Assembly (NCBI GenBank): GCA_034428935.1
Contig: DAOUHB010000071.1
Span: 1 to 9,135 of the forward strand
Source of the DNA: JAAYZQ01 sp034428935
GTDB taxonomy: Bacteria > Chloroflexota > Anaerolineae > JAAYZQ01
Reading direction: 5' to 3'
Length of the DNA: 9,135 nucleotides
Shown here: positions 1-6,489 of the stretch, in pieces
Layout: every line of letters starts with the position of its first letter
How positions within the stretch are numbered: position 1 is the first letter of the stretch
Notes under the pieces: generated by a model
The model's input: only the letters and a program-made list of their open reading frames with translations
Told to the model about the DNA's origin: nothing
The model's database searches: none
Made by a program: the position numbers and the translations under genes

Positions 1-2
1 GG

Positions 3-2576
3 TACGAGCTGGCCCACGACCGCCTGGTGGAGCCGGTGCTGGCCGACGGCCTCGCCTGGCGCCAGGCGCACCTCAGCCCCTTGCAGCGCCAGGCGGCCCT
101 CTGGTCCGAGCAGGGCCGGCCCGACGGCCTGCTCCTGCGCGGCGGCCTGTTGGAGCAGGCCGAGGCCTGGGCCGCTGCCCACGAGGCCGAGCTGGCCCAG
201 GCCGACCGCGCGTTCCTGGACGAGTGCCGCCAGGCGCGGGCCATCGAGGAGCGGGAGCGACGACAGGCGCGGCGCATCCGCCGCCTGGCCATCGGGGCGT
301 CCATCCTGGCCGTCGCCGCCCTCGGCCTTGCCCTCCTGGCCGCGCTGCAGTGGTCGGCGGCCCGGCTGGAGGCCCGCCGGGCCCTGGCCGGGCAACTGGC
401 AGCCCAGGCCCAGGCTGCCCTCGGCAGCCATCCCCAGCAGGGCCTGCTCCTTGCCCTGGAAGCGCTGGACGTCGAACCCCTGCCGGCGGCCGAGCAGGCG
501 CTGCGCGATGCCCTGCTGGGCGCCGGGGGGCGGTCCCTGGTCGGCCACACCGGTGCGGTGCTGCGCGTCGACTATAGCCCCGATGGCCGCTGGCTGGCCA
601 CGGCCAGCCGCGACGGCAGCGTGCGCGTGTGGGACCTGGCGGGCGAGGCGCCGCGCCAGGTCGGCGAGCTGTGCGGCCACGAGGGCGACGTGACCGCCGT
701 GGCCTTTGCTCCCGACGGCCGCTGGCTGGCCACGGCCGGCATCGACGCGACGGTCCGGCTGTGGGACCTCCAGGCGGACGATCCGGCGGCAACTGCCCGG
801 GTGTTCCGGGGCCACGGCGACATTGTCTGGTCGGTCTCTTTTTCCGGTGACGGCCGCCGGCTGGCCACCGCCAGCTCGGACGCCACGGCCCGCGTCTGGG
901 ATTTGCAGGCGGCCGACCCCGCGGCAGAGCCCGTCGTGTTGGTGGGGCACGAGGGCATCGTCTATTCGGCCGAGTTCAGCCCCGACGGCCGCCGCCTGGC
1001 GACCTCGTCCCGCGACACGACGGCCCGCATCTGGGAGCTGGGCGGCGCGCCCGGAGCCGAGCCCCGGGTGCTGCGGGGCCACGAGGGGGCGGTCTTCCAG
1101 GCGGCCTTTGACCCCGGCGGGCGCCGGCTGGCCACGGGCAGCGAGGATGGCACGGTCCGCCTGTGGGACCTGGACGCCGGCGAGCCCGTCGTGGCGCGCG
1201 AGCTGCGCGGCCACGACGATACGGTCTTTGGCGTGACCTTTGGCCCCGATGGCCGGTGGCTGGCCACCAGCAGCGCCGACGGCACCGCCCGGCTGTGGCC
1301 CCTCGACGAGGCCAATCCGGAGGCCGGGGCGCGGGTGCTGCGCGGCCACGAGGGAGACGTCACGTGGGTGACCTTTAGCCCCGATGGCCAGTGGCTGGCC
1401 ACCGGCAGCATCGACGGCACTGCCCGGCTGTGGCCTGCCGAGACCGGTGACCCGGTCCTCGATCCGTGGGTGCTCCCCGGCCACGAGGGGCAGGCATGGT
1501 CGCTGGCCTTCAGCTCCGACGGCCGGCGCCTGGCGAGCGGCGGCGCCGACCGGACGGTGCGCCTGTGGGATCTCGAGGCGCTGGCGGCGGGCGGCAACCC
1601 CGGGAGCCTGGTCCATGCCCTGAATGGGGGGCAGGTGAGCGCCGTCCGCTTTGATCCGGGGGGGCGGTGGCTGGCCGCCGGCATCTGGGACGGCACCGCC
1701 CGGCTGTGGGATCTGGACGCCCTGGGAAGCGATCCGGGGCAGAATGGCGACCTGGCCGCCGCCGAGCGAATACTGGCCGGCCACGGGCAGGGGGTCAGCG
1801 CCCTGGCCTTTGACCCCGAGGGGCGGTGGCTGGCCACCGGCGGGCAGGACGGCTCTGTCCGCCTGTGGGACCTGGCCGGCGATGGACCGGCGGGCACCGC
1901 CGCCTTTGCCTGGCAGGCCCACGAGGCGGGGACAAACGCCCTGGCCTTTAACCCCGACGACCCCCGCTGGCTGGCCAGCGGTGGGACGGATGGCGCGGTG
2001 CGCCTGTGGGACCTGGAGTCGGGGGACCCGGGCTCCGGGGGGCGAGGGTTGGAGGGGCCGGCGAGCCCGGTCTTTGCCCTGGCCTTTGGCCCCGACGGAC
2101 GCTGGCTGGCGACCGGCACCCGGGGCGCCGGGGACAACCTGTGGCTGTGGGAGTTTGACGGCGAGGAACCCGGCGCGCCGCGCTCTTTGCGGGGACACAC
2201 CAGCAACGTCACTTCCGTGGCCTTGAGCCCCGACGGCCGCTGGTTGGCCAGCGGCAGCGCCGACGCCACGGCCCGCCTCTGGGACCTGGGGCCTCCCCAA
2301 CCGGGGGCCAGCAGCCGCGTGCTGCGCGGCCACGAGGGTCCCGTCACGGCAGTGGCCTTTGACCCTGCCGGCCAATGGCTGGCGTCGGCCGGCAGCGACG
2401 GCAGCATCCACCTGTCGCGGGTCAGCGTGGACGAGCTCCGGGCTGTGGCCTGCCGGGTGGCGGGGCGCAACCTGAACGCGGCCGAATGGGACACGTATTT
2501 CCAGGGCGAGTCGCGGCGGGCGACCTGCCCCCAGGCGGCCGAACCGGTCGCCCCGAGCTGCCAGGCGCAGCCGTGA
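3..2576 (+). CDS. nSTAND-type NTPase / WD40-repeat signalling protein, 3' part
   Basis: The open frame enters from the left edge, so the N-terminal region (in this architecture usually an effector domain plus a P-loop STAND NTPase) is missing; 857 residues are visible. The first residues, YELAHDRLVEPV, and the HLSPLQRQAALW block match the linker that follows nSTAND1-type NTPase modules in Chloroflexota and cyanobacteria. A basic stretch (ERERRQARRIRR) precedes one membrane helix encoded at about 285-353. Then come 14 WD40 units, consistent with two seven-bladed propellers, each with GH...V..V.FSPDGRWLA and RLWDL-type ends. The C-terminal cap (ACRVAGRNLNAAEWDTYF, then TCP) is the usual ending of such proteins. 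The propellers would bind partner proteins or ligand; the NTPase would act as a switch. The FHA gene follows after 25 bp, suggesting one transcript. Family assignment is recognition of sequence style. The true start lies outside the window, so the internal GTG at 27 should not be used as one. Confidence 0.9.
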   Translation, partial: YELAHDRLVEPVLADGLAWRQAHLSPLQRQAALWSEQGRPDGLLLRGGLLEQAEAWAAAHEAELAQADRAFLDECRQARAIEERERRQARRIRRLAIGASILAVAALGLALLAALQWSAARLEARRALAGQLAAQAQAALGSHPQQGLLLALEALDVEPLPAAEQALRDALLGAGGRSLVGHTGAVLRVDYSPDGRWLATASRDGSVRVWDLAGEAPRQVGELCGHEGDVTAVAFAPDGRWLATAGIDATVRLWDLQADDPAATARVFRGHGDIVWSVSFSGDGRRLATASSDATARVWDLQAADPAAEPVVLVGHEGIVYSAEFSPDGRRLATSSRDTTARIWELGGAPGAEPRVLRGHEGAVFQAAFDPGGRRLATGSEDGTVRLWDLDAGEPVVARELRGHDDTVFGVTFGPDGRWLATSSADGTARLWPLDEANPEAGARVLRGHEGDVTWVTFSPDGQWLATGSIDGTARLWPAETGDPVLDPWVLPGHEGQAWSLAFSSDGRRLASGGADRTVRLWDLEALAAGGNPGSLVHALNGGQVSAVRFDPGGRWLAAGIWDGTARLWDLDALGSDPGQNGDLAAAERILAGHGQGVSALAFDPEGRWLATGGQDGSVRLWDLAGDGPAGTAAFAWQAHEAGTNALAFNPDDPRWLASGGTDGAVRLWDLESGDPGSGGRGLEGPASPVFALAFGPDGRWLATGTRGAGDNLWLWEFDGEEPGAPRSLRGHTSNVTSVALSPDGRWLASGSADATARLWDLGPPQPGASSRVLRGHEGPVTAVAFDPAGQWLASAGSDGSIHLSRVSVDELRAVACRVAGRNLNAAEWDTYFQGESRRATCPQAAEPVAPSCQAQP
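537..2426 (+). repeat. 14 tandem WD40 units in the coding sequence
   Basis: Fourteen successive units of about 42-50 codons can be read, each with a Gly-His (or degenerate) start, a PDGRWLA-like strand and an RLWDL-like end. Units 9 (LNGGQVSAV), 11 (WQAHEAGTNAL) and 12 (LEGPASPVF) have lost the canonical GH pair, and unit 14 ends SIHLSRV instead of RLWDL. Fourteen equals two closed seven-bladed propellers. At DNA level the words around gacggccgctggctggccac recur, so the array could change unit number by recombination. Confidence 0.9.
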
Positions 2577-2601
2577 GGCCGGCGCCTGAAGAGAGTGTGA
2601 G

Positions 2602-3726
2602 ATGAGCGAACACAGATCGTCAACCCTGGCCCTGCGCCTCAAGGACACGGGCCAGGTCTTTGCCCTGGGCCGCGAGCCGCTGACCATCGGCCGGCAACCG
2701 GACAATACCATTGTCCTGCGCGATTCGTCGGTGTCGCGCCAGCACGCCCGGATCGAGTGGCGGCCGGAGGGACCCGTCATCGTCGACCTGGGCAGCAGCC
2801 ACGGCACGTACGTCAACGAGCGGCGCTTGTCGGGCCCCAGGCTGCTGCAGCCCGGACACGTGGTGCGGGTTGGCAACACGGTGCTGATGGTGGAGAGCGT
2901 GCGGCAGCCGGCGGCAGCGCCGGCCCGCGGGACCCGCGGCCGGAGCCCCGGCTGGCTGCTCATGGCCGGCGTCGCCCTGGCGCTGGTGGCAGCCCTGGCC
3001 CTGCTCCTCGCAGCGGGCGGCGCCCTCCTCCCGGATGGCGGCGAGGCGAACACCGCCTTGCCCGGCAACGGCCAGGGGGAGGAGGAGTCGTCGCCCACGG
3101 CAGCGCCGACGCAGGCCGAAGCGGCGACGGTCGCGCCCTCACCTGCCCCGCCCACTGCCGAGCCGACGGGCGCGCCGCCCACTGCCAAGCCGACGGCTGC
3201 TCCGCCCACTGCCGAGCCGACGGCTGCTCCGCCCACCGCCGAGCCGACGGCCGCTCTGCCGCCCACGGCTGCGCCGCCTTCGCCCACGCCCGTTCCCGAC
3301 TACCCGGCGCCGGCGCTCGTGGCGCCCTCGGAGCAAGAGGCCAACGGGGTGCGGGGGCCGGTGACCTTTGCCTGGAGCTATCCCCGGGCGCTGGTTGACG
3401 GCGAGGGCTTCCAGGTGTTGATCTGGAAGGACGGCCAGGAGCACAACGGGGCCGCCAGCCTCACCCGCGAGACGCAGCAGACCATCGACCTGGACGTGGT
3501 GCTGCCCGGGCGTGGCGGGGACGGCGAGTACCTGTGGACCGTCGTCGTGCGGCGCGACGCGCCGGGCGAGGCGCTGCTTAGCCCCGAGGCCGCCCCCAGG
3601 CGCCTGGTCTATGCGGGGGTTGACTCTGGCCCGGCCCTGCCCAACGAATGCGCCGCCTTTACCTGCGATGGCTGCGATAGCTGGAACAGCGACAATCCCC
3701 TGTGCACCCAATGCCAGTGTCCGTGA
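2602..3726 (+). CDS. Membrane-anchored FHA-domain protein with Pro/Thr linker and extracytoplasmic domain
   Basis: The 374-residue product starts with a forkhead-associated domain (about residues 9-98), a phosphothreonine-binding module. The signature positions are present: Gly30-Arg31, Ser45, His48 in SVSRQHARIEW, and Asn72 in SSHGTYVNERRL. A membrane helix follows (about 118-140), then a Pro/Thr/Ala-rich linker with 9-residue repeats (about 184-219), then a beta-rich domain (about 235-345) resembling the Ig/FN3-like domains of Chloroflexota surface proteins (VTFAWSY, FQVLIWKDGQEHNGA, YLWTVVV). The tail holds six cysteines (350, 355, 358, 368, 371, 373). The likely topology is FHA in the cytoplasm and the linker and C-terminus outside. 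The ATG at 2602 has a weak purine-rich site (gaagagag) upstream and places the FHA domain at the N-terminus. The gene lies 25 bp after the WD40 gene; an FHA partner suggests Ser/Thr-kinase-linked signalling, but no kinase is in the window. Confidence 0.9.
   Translation: MSEHRSSTLALRLKDTGQVFALGREPLTIGRQPDNTIVLRDSSVSRQHARIEWRPEGPVIVDLGSSHGTYVNERRLSGPRLLQPGHVVRVGNTVLMVESVRQPAAAPARGTRGRSPGWLLMAGVALALVAALALLLAAGGALLPDGGEANTALPGNGQGEEESSPTAAPTQAEAATVAPSPAPPTAEPTGAPPTAKPTAAPPTAEPTAAPPTAEPTAALPPTAAPPSPTPVPDYPAPALVAPSEQEANGVRGPVTFAWSYPRALVDGEGFQVLIWKDGQEHNGAASLTRETQQTIDLDVVLPGRGGDGEYLWTVVVRRDAPGEALLSPEAAPRRLVYAGVDSGPALPNECAAFTCDGCDSWNSDNPLCTQCQCP
3151..3258 (+). repeat. Four tandem 27-bp units encoding a Pro-Thr-Ala-Glu linker
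   Basis: Units begin at 3151, 3178, 3205 and 3232, each starting cccac(t/c)gcc and encoding PTAEPTAAP-like nonapeptides (one unit has Lys for Glu, one has Gly for Ala). A degenerate continuation shifted by one codon follows at 3262. It is an in-frame minisatellite that spaces the outer domain from the membrane and could vary in copy number between strains. Confidence 0.9.
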
Positions 3727-3754
3727 GAGTTGGCCGTCTCTCGCTTTCCCAGAA

Positions 3755-3783
3755 TTGACAGCCTGGAACCGTCAAGGTATAAT
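3755..3783 (+). promoter_or_regulatory. Consensus sigma-70 promoter of the S1-domain gene
   Basis: TTGACA at 3755-3760 and TATAAT at 3778-3783 are both perfect hexamers with a 17-bp spacer. Transcription would start near 3790, about 27 nt before the GTG start at 3817. The strength fits a highly expressed translation gene. The S1 start has its own ribosome binding site, AGGAG at 3803-3807. Confidence 0.93.
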
Positions 3784-3816
3784 AGGCCGCCAGTTCGTGG
3801 TTAGGAGAGAAGTAAC

Positions 3817-4788
3817 GTGAGTGCTGACAACATGATAACCCTCGCCGAGATTTCTACAGGACAGAAGCTGCAGGGCACCGTCAAGAAGGTCACCCTATCG
3901 GGGGCCGTCGTCGACGTAGGTGCTGCGGTCGATGGCCTGCTGCACATTTCGGACCTGGGCGAAAGACGAGTAACCCGCACGTCCGACGTGCTGAGCGAGG
4001 GCCAGGAGATCACCGCCTGGGTAAAGCGGATCAATCCTGAGCAAAAGAGATTGAGCCTGACGCTCGTACAGCCCCCCGATCTGACCTGGGGTGACCTCCA
4101 GCCGGGCATGGTGGTCCAGGGAAAGGTCGTCCGCCTGGAAAAGTTTGGCGCCTTTGTCGACATTGGCGCCGAAACCGACGGGCTGGTCCACATCTCCGAG
4201 ATGGCCAACCGGCGGGTCAACAAGCCCTCCGACGTCGTCTCGGAAGGGGACGAGATCTCGGTCTGGATCAAGGATGTGGACCGCAAGCAGCGGCGCATCA
4301 GCCTGACCATGGTCGAGCCCCCCGACGTGGACCTGCGATCCCTCAAGCCCGACACCGTCCTGACCGGCAAGGTCGTCCGCCTGGAGAGCTTTGGCGCCTT
4401 TGTGGACATTGGCGCCGGGCGCGACGGGATGATCCACGTGACCGAGATGGGTCGCGGCTACGTCGGCAGCCCTTCGGAGATCCTGTCGGTGGGCGACGAG
4501 GTGCAGGTGCGCGTCCTCGAGGTTGATCCTCGCCGGGGCCGCATTTCCCTGAGCATGAAGGACCTGCCCAGCGATCAGTACCAGATGATCGACCAGGAGG
4601 AAGAGGAGCTGCCGACGGCCATGGAGCTTGCGCTGCGCGAGGCCATGGACGCCGAGGGGGTCGACTTTCCTTACGGGCGAGACCGGGACAACCGCCGCCG
4701 CAAGAAGGGCAAGCGGGACCGGGATCGGGACAGGGATCGAATCCAGGACGAGATCATTGCCCGGACGCTGAGGAATCGCAGCGACTAG
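3817..4788 (+). CDS. S1-domain RNA-binding protein (30S ribosomal protein S1-like)
   Basis: Three S1 (OB-fold) RNA-binding domains lie at about residues 14-84, 95-166 and 177-249, each with the pattern G.V..(...)GAFVD.G...DGL.HIS and ending RISL. The tail is acidic (EEEELP) and then strongly basic and charged (alternating Arg/Asp, about 288-316), probably a second RNA or ribosome contact. E. coli S1 has six domains; shorter three- or four-domain S1 proteins are common in deep-branching bacteria, so this could be the genome's RpsA or a paralogue. The start is GTG 3817 with AGGAG nine bases upstream; an internal ATG at codon 6 lacks such a site. The gene is monocistronic between a perfect promoter and an intrinsic terminator. 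Domains 2 and 3 are nearly identical over a 51-bp core (4120-4170 and 4366-4416). Confidence 0.9.
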   Translation: MSADNMITLAEISTGQKLQGTVKKVTLSGAVVDVGAAVDGLLHISDLGERRVTRTSDVLSEGQEITAWVKRINPEQKRLSLTLVQPPDLTWGDLQPGMVVQGKVVRLEKFGAFVDIGAETDGLVHISEMANRRVNKPSDVVSEGDEISVWIKDVDRKQRRISLTMVEPPDVDLRSLKPDTVLTGKVVRLESFGAFVDIGAGRDGMIHVTEMGRGYVGSPSEILSVGDEVQVRVLEVDPRRGRISLSMKDLPSDQYQMIDQEEEELPTAMELALREAMDAEGVDFPYGRDRDNRRRKKGKRDRDRDRDRIQDEIIARTLRNRSD

Positions 4789-4806
4789 AGAACGCTGAGC
4801 TGACGG

Positions 4807-4839
4807 ATGGGTCTGCACCCGGCGTGCAGGCCCATTTTT
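4807..4839 (+). terminator. Rho-independent terminator after the S1 gene
   Basis: ATGGGTCTGCAC (4807-4818) pairs with GTGCAGGCCCAT (4824-4835) around a CCGGC loop: 12 bp with a single G-U wobble, followed by a T run to 4839. It lies 19 bp past the stop codon and separates this gene from the convergent minus-strand cluster. Confidence 0.93.
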
Positions 4840-4864
4840 CGTGCTCGGATGCGAAGCGGGAGGA

Positions 4865-5401
4865 CTAGCGGACCGCAGTCTCCTCGCGGAGCGACCGGAT
4901 GTACTCCAGGTTCAGCTCGCCCTTGGCCCCCCAGCCTTTCTTGCCGCCCGGGATCTCGGGCCTGAACTTTTCGTACAACTCGTAGGCCATCTTTTCCAGC
5001 TCGCCCGGCTCAAAGGCGGCGGCCAGGTCTTCCATGGCGGCCCGCACGTCGTCCAGGTCGGCGCCGAATTTGCCCGACAAATAGCGCCGTACGCTCTCCG
5101 GGTCCACCGGCTGGCCCTTGGAAGCGGCCCGCACACCCTCGGGCGTATTGAGCGCCGGCACGGGCCGGCCGAGGAGCTCGATCCAGAAGGTCTCGCCCTC
5201 GGGCTGCTTGCGCACGTCGCGGCCCTTGTCTTCGGATGGCTTGTATATGCCCAGGCTCCGGCCCTTGGACTGGGCGTTGAGCCCGGCCAGGGTCTTGCCC
5301 AACGTCAGCGCCTCGTCGGGCGCAAAGCCCAGCGCCTCGGCTACCACGGCGGCCCACAGGGTCAGCACCGGGGCCCGGTTGATCTCTACTTTCGTTGCCA
5401 C
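4865..5401 (-). CDS. Conserved protein of unknown function
   Basis: The product has 178 residues, no signal peptide, no membrane helix and no motif I can assign to a fold. The N-terminus (INRAPVLTLWAAVVAEALGF, then EALTLGKTLAGLNAQSKGRS) and the C-terminus (LYEKFRPEIPGGKKGWGAKG) look like a soluble conserved family that I recall only as hypothetical; I cannot name a function. It is rich in charged residues and probably helical. The start is GTG 5401, chosen because GGAGG lies six bases upstream (5408-5412), within GGAGGTGA. It is the last gene of the minus-strand cluster, 41 bp after the methyltransferase, and ends against the terminator of the convergent S1 gene. Confidence 0.85.
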   Translation of the reverse strand: MATKVEINRAPVLTLWAAVVAEALGFAPDEALTLGKTLAGLNAQSKGRSLGIYKPSEDKGRDVRKQPEGETFWIELLGRPVPALNTPEGVRAASKGQPVDPESVRRYLSGKFGADLDDVRAAMEDLAAAFEPGELEKMAYELYEKFRPEIPGGKKGWGAKGELNLEYIRSLREETAVR

Positions 5402-5416
5402 GTCTCACCTCCGGGC

Positions 5417-5433
5417 GTCGCTCGTCGAGCGAC
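5417..5433 (-). other. Intercistronic hairpin in the minus-strand cluster
   Basis: GTCGCTC (5417-5423) and GAGCGAC (5427-5433) form a perfect 7-bp stem with a 3-base loop. It lies between the methyltransferase stop and the ribosome binding site of the next gene. No T run follows on the minus strand, so it is more likely an RNA processing or stability element than a terminator, or it is incidental in GC-rich DNA. Confidence 0.4.
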
Positions 5434-5442
5434 TGTTACGGC

Positions 5443-6084
5443 TCAGGCCCGGGCCACGATCAGCCTGAACAGGCCGCCCAGGCGGCTGTCCACCCGCTCC
5501 AGGCGAAAGCCCGCACCGGCAACCATTTCCTGGGTCTGGCGATTCAGATGGCAGCGGCCGTTGACGGCGTACCAGGGCAGGTTGGCGGCGTCGGCCAGCC
5601 ATGCCAGGGGCCGGACGCGGGGGCGCATGTGCTCCATGAGGAGCAGGCGGCCCCCCGGCCTGGCCAGGACCCGCCGGATCTCGGCCAGGGCGCGCCCCTG
5701 GTCCAGGACGCTGCATAACACCAGGCTGCCCACCACCGTGTCAAAGGAGCCGCCGGCAAAGGCCAGGCCCTCCACGTCCATCTGCACCATGTCCACGCGC
5801 ATGCGCCCCGGATTGCCGTTCTGGCGGGCCAGCGCGCCGGCGCGGCGGGAGGCGGCGGCCAGCATCTCGGCGCTCTCGTCGATGGCCGCCAGCCCGGCGA
5901 CGGCCTGGGGGTGGTAAAAGGGCAGGTTGGCCCCGGTGCCCACGCCGATCTCGAGCACGCGGCCGGCGGCGTAGGGCAGCATGGCCGCGCGCATCTCGCT
6001 CAGCCACAGGCGCTCCAGGGGCGCCATGCCCCGGTCGTAGGGCACGGCCAGGCGGTCAAAGGACGAATCGGCGGTCCCGGTCAT
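5443..6084 (-). CDS. Class I SAM-dependent methyltransferase (METTL7/PmtA-like)
   Basis: The product has 213 residues, normal for a single Rossmann methyltransferase domain. Motif I is VLEIGVGTGAN (43-53) for SAM binding; Asp69 (AAIDES) fits the ribose-binding acidic position; MDVEGLAF (102-109) and FDTVVGSLVLCSV (114-126) fit motifs II-III; GGRLLLMEHM (144-153) is the next strand. The LVLCSV, LLMEH and GRCHLNRQT signatures recall METTL7/TMT1 thiol methyltransferases and bacterial PmtA phospholipid N-methyltransferases rather than a generic domain. The substrate cannot be told from sequence: a thiol or sulfide, a phospholipid headgroup or a quinone are all possible. The start is ATG 6084, overlapping the end of the small upstream gene by 29 bp, which implies translational coupling. 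No membrane anchor is seen, unlike animal METTL7. Confidence 0.88.
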   Translation of the reverse strand: MTGTADSSFDRLAVPYDRGMAPLERLWLSEMRAAMLPYAAGRVLEIGVGTGANLPFYHPQAVAGLAAIDESAEMLAAASRRAGALARQNGNPGRMRVDMVQMDVEGLAFAGGSFDTVVGSLVLCSVLDQGRALAEIRRVLARPGGRLLLMEHMRPRVRPLAWLADAANLPWYAVNGRCHLNRQTQEMVAGAGFRLERVDSRLGGLFRLIVARA

Positions 6085-6229
6085 CGTCCACCCCGCCCTG
6101 TGCCCGCTCCAGCTCTTCTTCCAGCTCCTCCAGCTCGATCATCATGGCCGGCGGCACGGAATGCTTTGGAAAGCGCGCCTTGAGCTGCGCGATGGCCTCT
6201 TTCAACTGCTCGATCCTCTGGTCCTGCAC
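6056..6229 (-). CDS. Small coiled-coil protein of unknown function
   Basis: From GTG 6229 the product has 57 residues: an amphipathic helix (RIEQLKEAIAQLKARF), a short PKHSVPPAMM turn and a second acidic helix (IELEELEEELERAQ), then an Asp/Arg-rich tail. This suggests a helical hairpin or coiled-coil dimer; no enzyme motif is visible. GTG 6229 is preferred because GGAAG lies six bases upstream (6236-6240). ATG 6256 and TTG 6274 are also in frame but have poor sites, and TTG 6274 would abut the -35 of the divergent promoter. The 3' end overlaps the methyltransferase start, so this is the first gene of that cluster. I could not find a convincing minus-strand promoter upstream. Confidence 0.65.
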   Translation of the reverse strand: MQDQRIEQLKEAIAQLKARFPKHSVPPAMMIELEELEEELERAQGGVDDDRDRRFVL

Positions 6230-6276
6230 GACTCTCTTCCTTTCCCCGTTTCCCATTGCTCTGGCGGCTCGCAAAT

Positions 6277-6305
6277 TTGACAGGTCACCGGCTCTTTGTT
6301 ATACT
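6277..6305 (+). promoter_or_regulatory. Sigma-70 promoter of the thioredoxin-like / zinc ribbon operon
   Basis: TTGACA (6277-6282, perfect) and TATACT (6300-6305, five of six) are 17 bp apart. Transcription would start near 6311-6313, at the left edge of a palindrome. The leader to the ATG at 6490 would be about 180 nt, long for a constitutive gene. Confidence 0.85.
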
Positions 6306-6312
6306 TGCGCAT

Positions 6313-6329
6313 ATACCCCTACTGGGTAT
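6313..6329. promoter_or_regulatory. Palindromic operator of CsoR/RicR type
   Basis: ATACCCCTACTGGGTAT is a perfect 6-bp inverted repeat (ATACCC / GGGTAT) around five bases. The TACCC-N5-GGGTA core is of the kind reported for CsoR/RicR-type copper sensors and related CstR persulfide sensors. It begins eight bases after the -10 and covers the predicted start of transcription, so binding would block the promoter. It lies between two divergent units and could affect both. No CsoR-family gene is in the window. Confidence 0.6.
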
Positions 6330-6351
6330 GCTGTGCGGAGGGAATGATAGC

Positions 6352-6429
6352 ATGGCAGCCGTCTTTTGTCAAAACGGGCGGCTAACGAATTTCGCACACA
6401 GGATGCGAACAGGCAACCGTGATTTGTGA
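6352..6429 (+). CDS. Possible 25-residue leader peptide
   Basis: ATG 6352 has GGAGGG (6337-6342) nine bases upstream, and the frame runs 25 codons (MAAVFCQNGRLTNFAHRM...) to TGA 6427. It lies in the long leader between the promoter at 6277 and the thioredoxin-like gene. The peptide resembles nothing I know and has no run of a single regulatory amino acid. The ribosome binding site is the only strong evidence; it may be chance. Confidence 0.25.
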   Translation: MAAVFCQNGRLTNFAHRMRTGNRDL

Positions 6430-6489
6430 CGTCGTGGCAATGGTGGGGCGTATGAGCAGACGTGTGAAATGGGCACGGGGAGAACGACG

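Noticed and set aside
962..2623. Minus-strand open frame of 553 codons opposite the WD40 gene
   Set aside because: It is an antisense shadow of the GC-rich WD40 repeats: low-complexity Ser/Arg/Pro product, no domain, and the plus-strand reading is unambiguous.
3895..4818. Minus-strand open frame of 307 codons opposite the S1 gene
   Set aside because: The plus strand encodes three clear S1 domains between a promoter and a terminator; the opposite frame has no recognisable content.
4841..5917. Plus-strand open frame of 358 codons across two minus-strand genes
   Set aside because: It overlaps both the methyltransferase, with clear SAM motifs, and the 178-residue protein with an ideal ribosome binding site; it becomes an Arg/Pro/Ser-rich shadow.
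6056..6274. TTG 6274 as start of the small coiled-coil gene
   Set aside because: No ribosome binding site, and it would abut the -35 of the divergent promoter; GTG 6229 has GGAAG six bases upstream.
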